Origin: Pseudomonadota bacterium | Lineage (GTDB): Bacteria > Desulfobacterota > Syntrophorhabdia > Syntrophorhabdales > Syntrophorhabdaceae | Assembly: GCA_026388245.1 (NCBI GenBank) | Contig: JAPLKD010000041.1 | Coordinates: forward strand, 1-49,968 | DNA length: 49,968 bases | Reading direction: 5' to 3' | In this document: positions 1 to 7,365 of the stretch, piece by piece | Position numbering within the stretch: the first letter of the stretch is position 1 | Layout: each line of letters starts with the position of its first letter | The notes under the pieces: generated by a model | Seen by the model: the letters and a program-made list of their open reading frames with translations, nothing else | Told to the model about the DNA's origin: nothing | Databases searched by the model: none | Translations under genes and position numbers: made by a program

Positions 1-2
1 TT

Positions 3-509
3 GCCGCTATCAATTCCCTCATCGAGCCTGATTATTCACGATGTGTCGAAATGAATGCCTCGGAGTTTCTCATCGAGCATGGAAAAGGCATGAATGTGTC
101 CGTTGTGGGACACTTCCCTTTTGTAGATGATCTGCGAAAAGTTGCAAAGACACTCTGGGTAATCGAAAAGTGGCAGAGGCCCGGGGATTGCCCGGAAGGA
201 GATGCACAACAATTTCTCCCCCTCTCAGACATCATAGCCATGTCGAGTACAACGCTTATAAACCATACGCTGGATAGCCTTCTCAAGCTTTGCCCTGAAG
301 GAAGCATCAAGATGCTCCTCGGCCCCACAACCCCTTTTTCCGAATTGTTTTTCCAATATGGAATCGACATTATATCGGGGAGCAGGGTATTGGATAAAGA
401 TTTGGCGTTGAAATCCATACGGGAGGGCGCAAATTTCAGACAGTTAAAGAGGACGGGGGCGATCCGTCTCCTCACAATGATGAGCAAACGTTCTTTTATC
501 AGGAGTTAG
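3..509 (+). CDS. DUF364-family protein, C-terminal part (5' end outside window)
   Basis: The open frame runs in from the left edge, so the N-terminus is missing. The first visible residues (AINSLIEPDYSRCVE) look like the end of the DUF4213 half, and the rest (VVGHFPFVDDL, LGPTTPFSELFF) is the DUF364 half. DUF364 is known structurally as a putative metal-chelation domain; the substrate is not established. A radical SAM gene follows 5 bases downstream on the same strand, which suggests an operon concerned with metals or cofactors. ATG codons inside (for example at 51) are probably not the true start because homology-like sequence continues upstream of them. Confidence 0.7.
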   Translation, partial: AAINSLIEPDYSRCVEMNASEFLIEHGKGMNVSVVGHFPFVDDLRKVAKTLWVIEKWQRPGDCPEGDAQQFLPLSDIIAMSSTTLINHTLDSLLKLCPEGSIKMLLGPTTPFSELFFQYGIDIISGSRVLDKDLALKSIREGANFRQLKRTGAIRLLTMMSKRSFIRS

Positions 510-514
510 ATCTT

Positions 515-1291
515 ATGGAGAAAAAATTTAAATACATCTATGGACCTGTTCCCTCATGGAGAGTGGGAAGCTCTCTCGGGATAGACCTGCTGTCTCAGAA
601 TGAAAAGATATGTAGTTATGGCTGCCTTTACTGCCAGTTGGGAAGAACAAAATTCCTTACCTCGACACGGCAGTCCTATGTTCCAGAGGACACGATTCTA
701 AGAGAATTAGAAATGTTACCTGCCGATATCTCCATAGACTACATTACCTTATCAGGAAGGGGCGAACCTACTCTGGCAATAAACCTGGGGGATACGATCA
801 ACGCTTTAAAGGGAATCCGGAAAGAAGCTATTGCCATCATCACGAATTCATCTTTGATGAACCGGCAGGATGTCCAGAAGGAGCTGTCTTCCGCTGATTT
901 TGTTATCGCTAAACTGGATGCTTGCTCAAAGGGGTCTTTCATGGCTGTAAACCAGCCATTTCAGGGGACAGAATTTGACGTTATTGTTCAAGGGATAAAG
1001 GAATTTAAAAGATATTTCCAGGGAAAGCTTGCGCTGCAGATTATGTTTATAAAAGAAAACGCACAATATGCCGGATATATTGCAGGGATAGCAAAAGAGA
1101 TTCATCCCGATGAGGTGCAGATCAATACTCCATTGAGGCCCTGTGGCGTTGAACCACTCAAGAAGGATGAATTGTCTGAGATAAAAGACCTTTTTAGCGG
1201 TCTCAATGCAATTTCCGTCTATGAGAGCCGGAAAAAAATCGTCAAGCCTATCAGCGACAAGGACACATTGAAAAGAAGAGGAAAGGTATAA
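515..1291 (+). CDS. Radical SAM protein, TYW1/COG0731-like
   Basis: A 258-residue protein with the radical SAM CX3CX2C cluster motif at C33, C37 and C40 (CSYGCLYC) after a YGPVPSWRVGSSLGID segment, which is typical of the COG0731 family related to wybutosine-synthesis enzymes. GRGEPT near residue 88 is the usual SAM-binding glycine motif. The family uses a [4Fe-4S] cluster and S-adenosylmethionine; the bacterial substrate is unknown. ATG 515 has an AGGAG about nine bases upstream. The MBL-fold hydrolase starts one base after its stop, so the two are probably co-translated. Confidence 0.85.
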   Translation: MEKKFKYIYGPVPSWRVGSSLGIDLLSQNEKICSYGCLYCQLGRTKFLTSTRQSYVPEDTILRELEMLPADISIDYITLSGRGEPTLAINLGDTINALKGIRKEAIAIITNSSLMNRQDVQKELSSADFVIAKLDACSKGSFMAVNQPFQGTEFDVIVQGIKEFKRYFQGKLALQIMFIKENAQYAGYIAGIAKEIHPDEVQINTPLRPCGVEPLKKDELSEIKDLFSGLNAISVYESRKKIVKPISDKDTLKRRGKV

Positions 1292-1292
1292 A

Positions 1293-2003
1293 GTGGAGAT
1301 TAAGATACTTTTTGACAGTAAGAGACGGAGCCGCAAGTTTCTCATAGGCTGGGGGGTTCCTTATCTTATTGAAAACAGAATCCTTTTTGACACAGGTGAG
1401 GATTCGGGCTGCCTTTTCAACAACATGGATCACATGGGTGTAAAAATAAACGACATAGAGACGATTGTTATTTCCCACGACCACTTTGACCATACAGGTG
1501 GACTGTGGGATGTCCTCCAGGCAAAGCCGGGACTCGATGTATATATATGCCCCGGTTTCAGCCGGGAGTTCAAGAACAAAGCAAAATCATACGGGTGCAA
1601 CTTGATAGAAGTTGATTCCTTTACGCGAATCGCCGATAATATCCACACAACGGGTCAAATAGAAGCGACGTATGGCCTTGATTACATCGCTGAACAGTCG
1701 TTAGTGCTGGATACAGATAAAGGGCTCACAATAGTAACGGGTTGTGCCCATCCCGGCATAATAAACATAGTGGAACGTGTGAAGGAAAACGCAAAAAAAG
1801 ATATTCATCTCGTAATGGGCGGTTTTCATCTTCTGGATGAATCTGTTGAAAAAATAATCAAGATCAATAATAAATTTAATGAGTTGGGCGTACAATATGT
1901 GGGGCCTGCTCACTGCACAGGTGAAGATGCTATAAAAATCTTTAAGGAGTCATACAGGGAAAACCTTATTGATATTCAGGTGGGGCGGACCATAGAGGTT
2001 TAA
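1293..2003 (+). CDS. Metallo-beta-lactamase-fold hydrolase, COG1237-like
   Basis: A 236-residue protein with the HxHxDH dinuclear metal motif at residues 62-67 (SHDHFDHTGG), later metal-ligand histidines in GCAHPGI and GFHLL, and a C-terminal GPAHCTG. This pattern fits COG1237, the group containing methanogen enzymes annotated for tetrahydromethanopterin precursor synthesis, but in bacteria the substrate is open. It starts with GTG just after the radical SAM stop, inside the same operon. It is a soluble protein with no signal peptide. The assignment to superfamily is firm; the reaction is not. Confidence 0.85.
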   Translation: MEIKILFDSKRRSRKFLIGWGVPYLIENRILFDTGEDSGCLFNNMDHMGVKINDIETIVISHDHFDHTGGLWDVLQAKPGLDVYICPGFSREFKNKAKSYGCNLIEVDSFTRIADNIHTTGQIEATYGLDYIAEQSLVLDTDKGLTIVTGCAHPGIINIVERVKENAKKDIHLVMGGFHLLDESVEKIIKINNKFNELGVQYVGPAHCTGEDAIKIFKESYRENLIDIQVGRTIEV

Positions 2004-2029
2004 CATAAATAATTAAGCGGAGGTAATAA

Positions 2030-2257
2030 GTGCCATTCGGTTTTGCAGGAAAAAAAGGCTCAGGAGGAGGAAAGAAATGGGGCAGGGTTGGACGAGGCAG
2101 AGAAACGGGTGGCTGTGGACGCGGCGGTTCCCCTACCAACTGCATATGTCCTCAGTGCGGCATTGTTGTTCCCCGTGAGCCCGGTATCCCCTGTTTTCAG
2201 AGAAAATGCCCGCAGTGCGGTTCTTTTATGGCCCGTCAATTTTTGAAAATCGAATAG
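2030..2257 (+). CDS. Small zinc-ribbon / metal-binding protein
   Basis: A 75-residue protein starting at GTG 2030 behind a strong GCGGAGG. The first half is Gly/Lys/Arg rich; the second half holds two CPQCG knuckles plus further cysteines (CICPQCG and CPQCG), enough for a zinc ribbon or small Fe-S site. I do not recognise a named family. It lies between the MBL hydrolase and the CDF-NifX fusion, so a role in metal or cluster handling is a guess from context. The reading frame that overlaps it at 2043-2246 lacks this cysteine pattern and is a shadow. Confidence 0.65.
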   Translation: MPFGFAGKKGSGGGKKWGRVGRGRETGGCGRGGSPTNCICPQCGIVVPREPGIPCFQRKCPQCGSFMARQFLKIE

Positions 2258-2275
2258 TATTCTACGTGGTGAGCC

Positions 2276-3580
2276 GTGGAAAACACGAATAGTCACATGG
2301 AGTCGCTCAAACGGGGCCAAAGGGTAGCCTTAACCGCAACTATTGCCATATTCCTTCTTGCGGTTGCTAAATTTGTCACCGGCTATCTCTTTGACTCCAG
2401 AATCCTTATTGCAGACGCCTTTCACAGCGGCGTTGACGTACTCGCTATCTTTGCTTCGTGGTTTGGTCTCAGGCTTGCCTCCCGGAAGGAGAGCGCGAGA
2501 TTTCCCTACGGACTGTATAAGGCTGAAACCTTTGTTACCCTTCTTGTTGGCGTTCTTATCATATGGGCCGGTTTTGAAAACTTTGTTGAGGGATATGGGA
2601 AGCTTTTTCTTCCGGCTCCTCACCATGCATTTCCGACGTTACCTGTCCTGGTAAGCGGCATATCAGTCTTCGTATCGTATTTTGTAGCAAGGATGGAAAA
2701 AGAAACAGGTGTTTTCATCAATTCCGGAGCCCTTCAGGCTAATGCGTCCGAGGCCTTTCTCGACATTGGTACCTCATTGGTCGTTCTCGCAGGTATTCTT
2801 TTAGCCCATGCAAAGATTCCCTATATCGAGGGTTCTATCGTAATGCTTATTGCACTGCTTATCATCAGGCTCGGAGCGAAAAACGTATGGACACCGATTC
2901 TGATCCTGATGGATGCAAGCCTTGATCCAGAACTGCAGACAGAGATAGAGGAGAAGATATCCTCTGTTGACGGCGTTAAGGGCGTTAGGGACGTGAAGAT
3001 ACGCCAGTCCGGACCGTTTAAAATGGTAGAATGTGACATCGCCACAGGCCCCTCGGTCTCTGTATATAAGGCACATGAACTCGCAGATCAAATCGAAAAC
3101 CTCATAGCAAGGGACTACGATCAGATCGAATCGGTTTTTGTGCACGTCGAACCGGTAAGGCAGGATACGCTATCCGTCATTATCCCGGTCAAAAAAATGA
3201 ACGGACTGGACTCAACAATCCATGGCCACTTTGGTAGAGCGCCATATTTTATCATTCTGAAACTGGACGACAAAGGGGGAGCTGAGATAGAAGATTTTTA
3301 CTACAACGAGTTCCTCGGGGAGAAGAATAGCATACACATAGGGGTCAAGGTTATTAAGGCCGTGATCAAACATAACCTGGATATTGTCTTTACCCCTAAG
3401 ATTGGAGAGATTGCTTTTCACATGCTGAAAGACAATTTCATCGATATTTATAGGGCAGAGGCGGGTTCAACAGTGCGCGAGGTTATAGAGCGATACCGAA
3501 ACGGTGAAATTGAGCCAATTACAGCGCCCCATCCTGCAGAGGAATCGGAGATAGAAAGACAGAAAACGGATTCCCTGTAA
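2276..3580 (+). CDS. Cation diffusion facilitator fused to a NifX/NifB-type cluster-binding domain
   Basis: A 434-residue fusion. Residues about 20-200 form the CDF transporter core with a DAFHSGVD metal site in TM2 and ASEAFLDIGTS in TM5. About 205-285 is the cytoplasmic CDF dimerisation domain. From about 300 (HGHFGRAPYFIIL) comes a dinitrogenase iron-molybdenum cofactor-type domain (NifX/NafY/NifB C-terminus fold). CDFs export divalent metals against protons; the added domain suggests sensing or binding of a metal cluster, which is inference. The GTG at 2276 or an in-frame ATG at 2297 could be the start. It follows the zinc-ribbon gene closely, so it is probably in the same operon. Confidence 0.85.
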   Translation: MENTNSHMESLKRGQRVALTATIAIFLLAVAKFVTGYLFDSRILIADAFHSGVDVLAIFASWFGLRLASRKESARFPYGLYKAETFVTLLVGVLIIWAGFENFVEGYGKLFLPAPHHAFPTLPVLVSGISVFVSYFVARMEKETGVFINSGALQANASEAFLDIGTSLVVLAGILLAHAKIPYIEGSIVMLIALLIIRLGAKNVWTPILILMDASLDPELQTEIEEKISSVDGVKGVRDVKIRQSGPFKMVECDIATGPSVSVYKAHELADQIENLIARDYDQIESVFVHVEPVRQDTLSVIIPVKKMNGLDSTIHGHFGRAPYFIILKLDDKGGAEIEDFYYNEFLGEKNSIHIGVKVIKAVIKHNLDIVFTPKIGEIAFHMLKDNFIDIYRAEAGSTVREVIERYRNGEIEPITAPHPAEESEIERQKTDSL

Positions 3581-3617
3581 TCCGTATGGTAGAAAATTGA
3601 AAAAGGAGGTATTGCCG

Positions 3618-4472
3618 TTGAATAAGATTTTAAAAGTAGGGTTTCTCTGTCTGTTTTTGCTGTCTGTTCTCCCCGTTTATTCTGTGGCAGAAGAGCAGTT
3701 AATGGTGTTTTGTGGTGCTGCATTCAAACGCCCCATGGATGAAGTAATCGATCTTTTTGAAAAAACAACGGGCTCAAAAGTCGGTACTGTTTATGGGGGT
3801 GTTGGAACTCTCCTTGCGCAGATGGAGTTCACAAAAAGAGGTGATGTTTTTATATCACCCTCTGAAGATATGATGGAAAAAGCCAGGAAAAAGGGCCTTG
3901 TTGCCGGCAACTCACTGAGGAACATCGCCTACTTTGTTCCCTGTATCAGTGTACAGAAGGGGAATCCAAAAAATATCAAGGGATTAAAAGACCTTACCCG
4001 TGAAGGAATAAAGGTCGCTATCGCAAACCCGGAATTTGTGTATATAGGGATGCTTACCGCTGAGATCGTTGATAAAAACCTGACAGTACAGGAAAAGGCT
4101 GCTTTTAAAAAGAATGTGATAACCCACGCTGAGGATTTCAATAAGCTTGCCATGTTCGTGGCTTTAAAGCAGGTTGATGCCGTTATCGGCTTCCATTTTC
4201 TTGATGGGTGGTATCCGGAGAAGATCAGAACGGTAAAGCTGAATGCCAGGGAAGTGCAGAGAATTGGTGCAGGTCAGGCAGGCATTATTTCTTCCTCCCA
4301 ATCAAAGGGTCCTGCTCAGAAGTTTCTTGATTTCCTGAGTTCAAAGGAAGTGAAGGCAATCTTTAACAAGTACCATTATTTCAGCACTCCCGAAGAGGCC
4401 TTTAAGTGGATCGGGGAGAAAAAACCCATAGGCGGGGAGTATCTTATTCCTGAGGATTGGATAAAAAAGTAA
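3618..4472 (+). CDS. ModA-like oxyanion-binding periplasmic protein
   Basis: A 284-residue secreted solute-binding protein. An AAGGAGG at 3603-3609 lies eight bases before TTG 3618, which I take as the start; an earlier in-frame TTG at 3597 would put that SD inside the gene. The leader (ILKVGFLCLFLLSVLPVYSVAEE) is a signal peptide. The mature start (LMVFCGAAFKRPMDEVIDLFEK, shortened here) and YGGVGTLLAQM, GDVFISPSEDMM match the type-II binding-protein fold of molybdate/tungstate binders. No modB or modC permease gene is next to it, so the transporter is elsewhere or the protein has another role. It sits directly upstream of the dsr promoter. Confidence 0.8.
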   Translation: MNKILKVGFLCLFLLSVLPVYSVAEEQLMVFCGAAFKRPMDEVIDLFEKTTGSKVGTVYGGVGTLLAQMEFTKRGDVFISPSEDMMEKARKKGLVAGNSLRNIAYFVPCISVQKGNPKNIKGLKDLTREGIKVAIANPEFVYIGMLTAEIVDKNLTVQEKAAFKKNVITHAEDFNKLAMFVALKQVDAVIGFHFLDGWYPEKIRTVKLNAREVQRIGAGQAGIISSSQSKGPAQKFLDFLSSKEVKAIFNKYHYFSTPEEAFKWIGEKKPIGGEYLIPEDWIKK

Positions 4473-4478
4473 TGCAAC

Positions 4479-4516
4479 GAACAGATGCCAGAAAATTGCA
4501 TCCTGTCAGTCTGTTC
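4479..4516 (+). terminator. Stem-loop after the ModA-like gene
   Basis: Perfect 7-bp arms (GAACAGA at 4479-4485 and TCTGTTC at 4510-4516) begin a few bases after the stop codon and are followed by only a short T-run. The loop is long (24 bases) and has internal TGC/GCA pairing. It may end the upstream operon, but it lacks a strong U-tract. Confidence 0.35.
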
Positions 4517-4600
4517 TTTACTGCCAATCAGGTCTTTGGTGTTTAGGTATATTACAATTCCTCCATATATAATTTCAAATTCATCGAGTTCACAACTAAA

Positions 4601-4629
4601 TTGACAAGTTTTGTTTTCGTTGCTATATA
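4601..4629 (+). promoter_or_regulatory. Sigma70-type promoter of the dsr operon
   Basis: TTGACA at 4601-4606, a 17-base spacer, then TATATA at 4624-4629 with an upstream TG as in extended -10 elements. It is the best promoter match in the 263-base gap between the ModA-like gene and dsrA and would give a leader of about 100 bases. I see no clear operator palindrome overlapping it. Confidence 0.65.
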
Positions 4630-4677
4630 TTAATCTATTGAGCCGTTTTCCTCACATAAGGCTTTTTGATTTTAGTA

Positions 4678-4701
4678 CCCCGCTTTCAGGGGGCGATTTT
4701 T
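4678..4701 (+). terminator. Terminator-like hairpin in the dsrA leader
   Basis: CCCC at 4678-4681 can pair with the G-run at 4689-4693 around a short loop, followed by CGATTTTT. It lies between the promoter and the dsrA ribosome-binding site, so it could act as a weak attenuator. The stem is only 4-5 bp, so the call is tentative. Confidence 0.3.
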
Positions 4702-4735
4702 ATACAGGCAATTAAATCTTTAGGGAGGTGGATGG

Positions 4736-5899
4736 ATGGACGAAGATACCCCTTTACTCGATGAACTGGAAAAGGGACCCTGGCCAAGTTACGTAAAAGA
4801 GATCAAGCGCATGGCCAAAAAGAACAAGGCAGCGAAAGATTTGCTCGGCATCCAGGAGTTGTCCTACAAAGACAGGGTAACTCACTGGAAGCACGGCGGG
4901 ATCGTGGGAGTAACCGGCTATGGGAGCGGCGTAATCGGGAGATACTGCGATGTTCCGGAAAAGTTCCCTGATGCGGCAGCATTCCACACCATGCGTGTTA
5001 ATCATCCTGCCGGATGGTTCTATTCAACAAAAAGTCTGCGTCAACTGTGCGACATCTGGGAGCAATACGGAAGCGGTATGACAAATATGCATGGCTCAAC
5101 CGGTGATGCTATTCTCCTTGGAACCACTACAGACAACTTGCAGCCGTGTTTTGACAGTTTGACGGAAGCAGGTTTCGACCTCGGCGGCTCAGGCTCTGCA
5201 CTGCGGACAATCGCCGGTTGTGTTGGTCAGGCACGCTGCGAGTGGTCCAACTTTGACACACTCAAGCTTGTCTACGACCTTACCATGGAATTTCAGGATG
5301 AGATCCACAGACCTCGCTGGCCTTATAAGTTCAAGATCAAGGCCTCGGGCTGTCCCAACGATTGTGTAGCAGCCATTGCAAGGGCGGACTTCACGATAAT
5401 CGGGACATGGAGAGATACCCTACGCATTGATCAAAATGCAGTCAGGAATTACGTAGACAACGGGTTCGACATTAAAACGCTTGTAGTCGACAGATGCCCC
5501 TCCGAAGCCCTTGAATGGGATGAGAAAAACAAGGAATTAAAACTCCAGGCAGATGACTGTGTCAGGTGCATGCACTGCATCAACAAGATGACCAAGGCGA
5601 TAAGGCCTGGCGTCGAAGGCGGCGCTACAATTCTCATTGGCGGTAAGGCTCCTATCATTAAAGGCGCATATCTGTCATGGGTTTTAGTACCTTTTATGAA
5701 AATTGAACCCCCCTATGATGAAATCAAAGATCTGCTCCGTAAGATATGGGATTGGTGGGATGAAAATGGTCGTACCAGGGAAAGGCTTGCGGAACTCATC
5801 GAAAGAATCGGCCTTAAGAATTTCCTTAAGGAGATGGGTATACCACCCGTTCCGCAGATGGTCTATAAACCAAGGGCAAATCCGTATGTATATTTCTAA
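4736..5899 (+). CDS. dsrA: Dissimilatory sulfite reductase alpha subunit
   Basis: Forms the cytoplasmic alpha2beta2 enzyme with DsrB that reduces sulfite, handing sulfur to DsrC. The core is unmistakable: [15 protein letters not shown] near residue 50, NMHGSTGD at 117-124, cluster/siroheme cysteines C162, C168, C206 and C210, and an inserted ferredoxin domain with C254, C275, C278 and C281. At 387 residues it is shorter than the roughly 435 of Desulfovibrio DsrA. It lacks a loop of about 20 residues before the RCPSEA segment, some of the N-terminal region, and the tail after NPYVYF. ATG 4736 follows AGGGAGG. dsrB begins 101 bases downstream behind an A/T-rich inverted repeat. Confidence 0.97.
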   Translation: MDEDTPLLDELEKGPWPSYVKEIKRMAKKNKAAKDLLGIQELSYKDRVTHWKHGGIVGVTGYGSGVIGRYCDVPEKFPDAAAFHTMRVNHPAGWFYSTKSLRQLCDIWEQYGSGMTNMHGSTGDAILLGTTTDNLQPCFDSLTEAGFDLGGSGSALRTIAGCVGQARCEWSNFDTLKLVYDLTMEFQDEIHRPRWPYKFKIKASGCPNDCVAAIARADFTIIGTWRDTLRIDQNAVRNYVDNGFDIKTLVVDRCPSEALEWDEKNKELKLQADDCVRCMHCINKMTKAIRPGVEGGATILIGGKAPIIKGAYLSWVLVPFMKIEPPYDEIKDLLRKIWDWWDENGRTRERLAELIERIGLKNFLKEMGIPPVPQMVYKPRANPYVYF

Positions 5900-5903
5900 A
5901 AAC

Positions 5904-5978
5904 GTTTCTTTGGTTCATCTTGTTTCTATGGTTTCTTTGGTTGATAACCAGACAAACAAAAGAAACAAAATAAACAAG
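5904..5978 (+). repeat. Imperfect inverted repeat between dsrA and dsrB
   Basis: The T-rich arm at about 5919-5942 can fold onto the A-rich arm at about 5947-5978 with a short GATAA loop. A 12-base GTTTCTTTGGTT also occurs twice in direct orientation (5904 and 5931). No T-run follows, so it looks more like an mRNA structure between the subunit genes than a terminator. Confidence 0.5.
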
Positions 5979-6000
5979 AAAAACAACAGAGGAGGTTAGA

Positions 6001-7065
6001 ATGGGTAGAACAGATATAGGACCACCCGATTACCGGGAGATGCTCCCTGATGCAATAAAAATGAATTATGGCAAATGGAAATATCACGAAAATGTACGTG
6101 CCGGTGTCTTAAAGCACGTTTCTGAAACAGGCGATGAAGTCTACACGGTAAGGGTCGGCTCTCCAAGACTCGTAAGTATCGATTTTATCCGGGATTTATG
6201 CGACATTGCGGACAAATATTGTGACGGCCATCTGAGGTTCACAAGCCGTTCCAACATTGAATTCATCACCGATAACAAATCAAATGTAAACGGGATCATA
6301 GAGGAAGCAGCGAAACTCGGTCTCCCTGCTGGCGGTACGGGCAACAGTATATCGAATATCATCCATACCCAGGGATGGATACACTGCCACAGTGCAGCAA
6401 CAGACGCTTCGGGTCTCGTGAAGGCGATAATGGATGAGATGTACGAATATTTTACCAGCATGAAATTACCCGCCTTTGTGAGGATCGCTGTAGCCTGTTG
6501 CATCAATATGTGCGGCGCTGTGCATTGCTCTGATTTAGCAATTGTTGGTGTCCATAGAAAACCGCCGAAAGTCGATAACGAAAAGGTGCTGGCACAATGC
6601 GAGATACCGACGACCATACAGTCATGCCCGACAGGTGCAATAAGAAGGAATCCCGACCCCAACATAAAGAGCGTTGTCGTAAGGGAAGATCTCTGTATGT
6701 ACTGCGCTAATTGTTTTACTGTATGTCCTGCCATGCCGCTTGCCGATGCCGAGGGCGACGGTGTAGCCATTTATGTGGGCGGGAAGGTTTCCAATGCAAG
6801 AAAACCTCCGATGTTTTCGCGTATGGTTGTGCCATTCCTCCCCAATACCCCGCCCCGCTGGACAGAGGTTGTGGATGTGTTAAAAAAGATTGTGGAGATA
6901 TATGCCGGGAGCGCAAAAAAATATGAAAGAATGGGCGAGTGGATAGAAAGGATAGGCTGGGAAAAATTCTTCAGGTTGACAGAGATACCATTTACAGACC
7001 AGCATATTGACGATTTCACGCACGCCGTGGAGACTTACAGGACTACAACGCAGTTTAAATGGTGA
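6001..7065 (+). CDS. dsrB: Dissimilatory sulfite reductase beta subunit
   Basis: Carries the catalytic siroheme site of DsrAB. Ligand cysteines are visible at C129 (GWIHCHSA) and C166, C167 and C171 ([14 protein letters not shown]). The ferredoxin domain has C209 and C232, C235, C238 ([12 protein letters not shown]). The end, YRTTTQFKW, is the family's typical C-terminus. At 354 residues it is slightly shorter than Desulfovibrio DsrB (381), mainly by a loop before the ferredoxin domain. ATG 6001 follows GAGGAGG. With dsrD downstream, the set is of the reductive bacterial kind, not the sulfur-oxidising kind. Confidence 0.97.
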   Translation: MGRTDIGPPDYREMLPDAIKMNYGKWKYHENVRAGVLKHVSETGDEVYTVRVGSPRLVSIDFIRDLCDIADKYCDGHLRFTSRSNIEFITDNKSNVNGIIEEAAKLGLPAGGTGNSISNIIHTQGWIHCHSAATDASGLVKAIMDEMYEYFTSMKLPAFVRIAVACCINMCGAVHCSDLAIVGVHRKPPKVDNEKVLAQCEIPTTIQSCPTGAIRRNPDPNIKSVVVREDLCMYCANCFTVCPAMPLADAEGDGVAIYVGGKVSNARKPPMFSRMVVPFLPNTPPRWTEVVDVLKKIVEIYAGSAKKYERMGEWIERIGWEKFFRLTEIPFTDQHIDDFTHAVETYRTTTQFKW

Positions 7066-7072
7066 GGGTACA

Positions 7073-7139
7073 GTTTTGAGTTTTGAGTTTTGAGTTTTGA
7101 GTTAAGAACCAAAAAAACTGTGAACTGTGAACCGTGAAC
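7073..7139. repeat. Heptamer tandem repeats between dsrB and dsrD
   Basis: GTTTTGA is repeated about four times at 7073-7103, followed by a second heptamer array of GTGAACT/GTGAACC at 7118-7139. Both have a 7-bp period but unrelated words. They fill most of the gap before the dsrD ribosome-binding site. Confidence 0.9.
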
Positions 7140-7161
7140 ATTTCATAAGGAGGTAAGGATA

Positions 7162-7365
7162 TTGGCAGACGAGGTCAGCAGCGAACTGAAACAAAAGGTA
7201 ATCGATTATCTTAAAACAGTGTCGAAGGCAAAAAATAAAGAAGTGGCCCATGAGCTCGGTATAGATAAACACCTTGTGGACAAGGCAATTTCTGAACTGA
7301 GTAAGGAAGGCAAAATAGAATATTTATACCTTGGCGCCTCCTTTATAAAGCTGAAAGACGTATAA
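7162..7365 (+). CDS. dsrD: DsrD, winged-helix activator of DsrAB
   Basis: A 67-residue winged-helix protein (LKQKVIDYLKTVSKAKNKEV, then GKIEYLYLGASFIKLKDV). Family knowledge: DsrD is found with reductive DsrAB and acts as an allosteric activator of the enzyme. It begins at TTG 7162 with AAGGAGG eight bases upstream (7147-7153). The stop TAA at 7363-7365 directly abuts the ATG of dsrN, so translation is probably coupled. Its presence supports sulfite reduction as the direction of the pathway. Confidence 0.92.
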   Translation: MADEVSSELKQKVIDYLKTVSKAKNKEVAHELGIDKHLVDKAISELSKEGKIEYLYLGASFIKLKDV

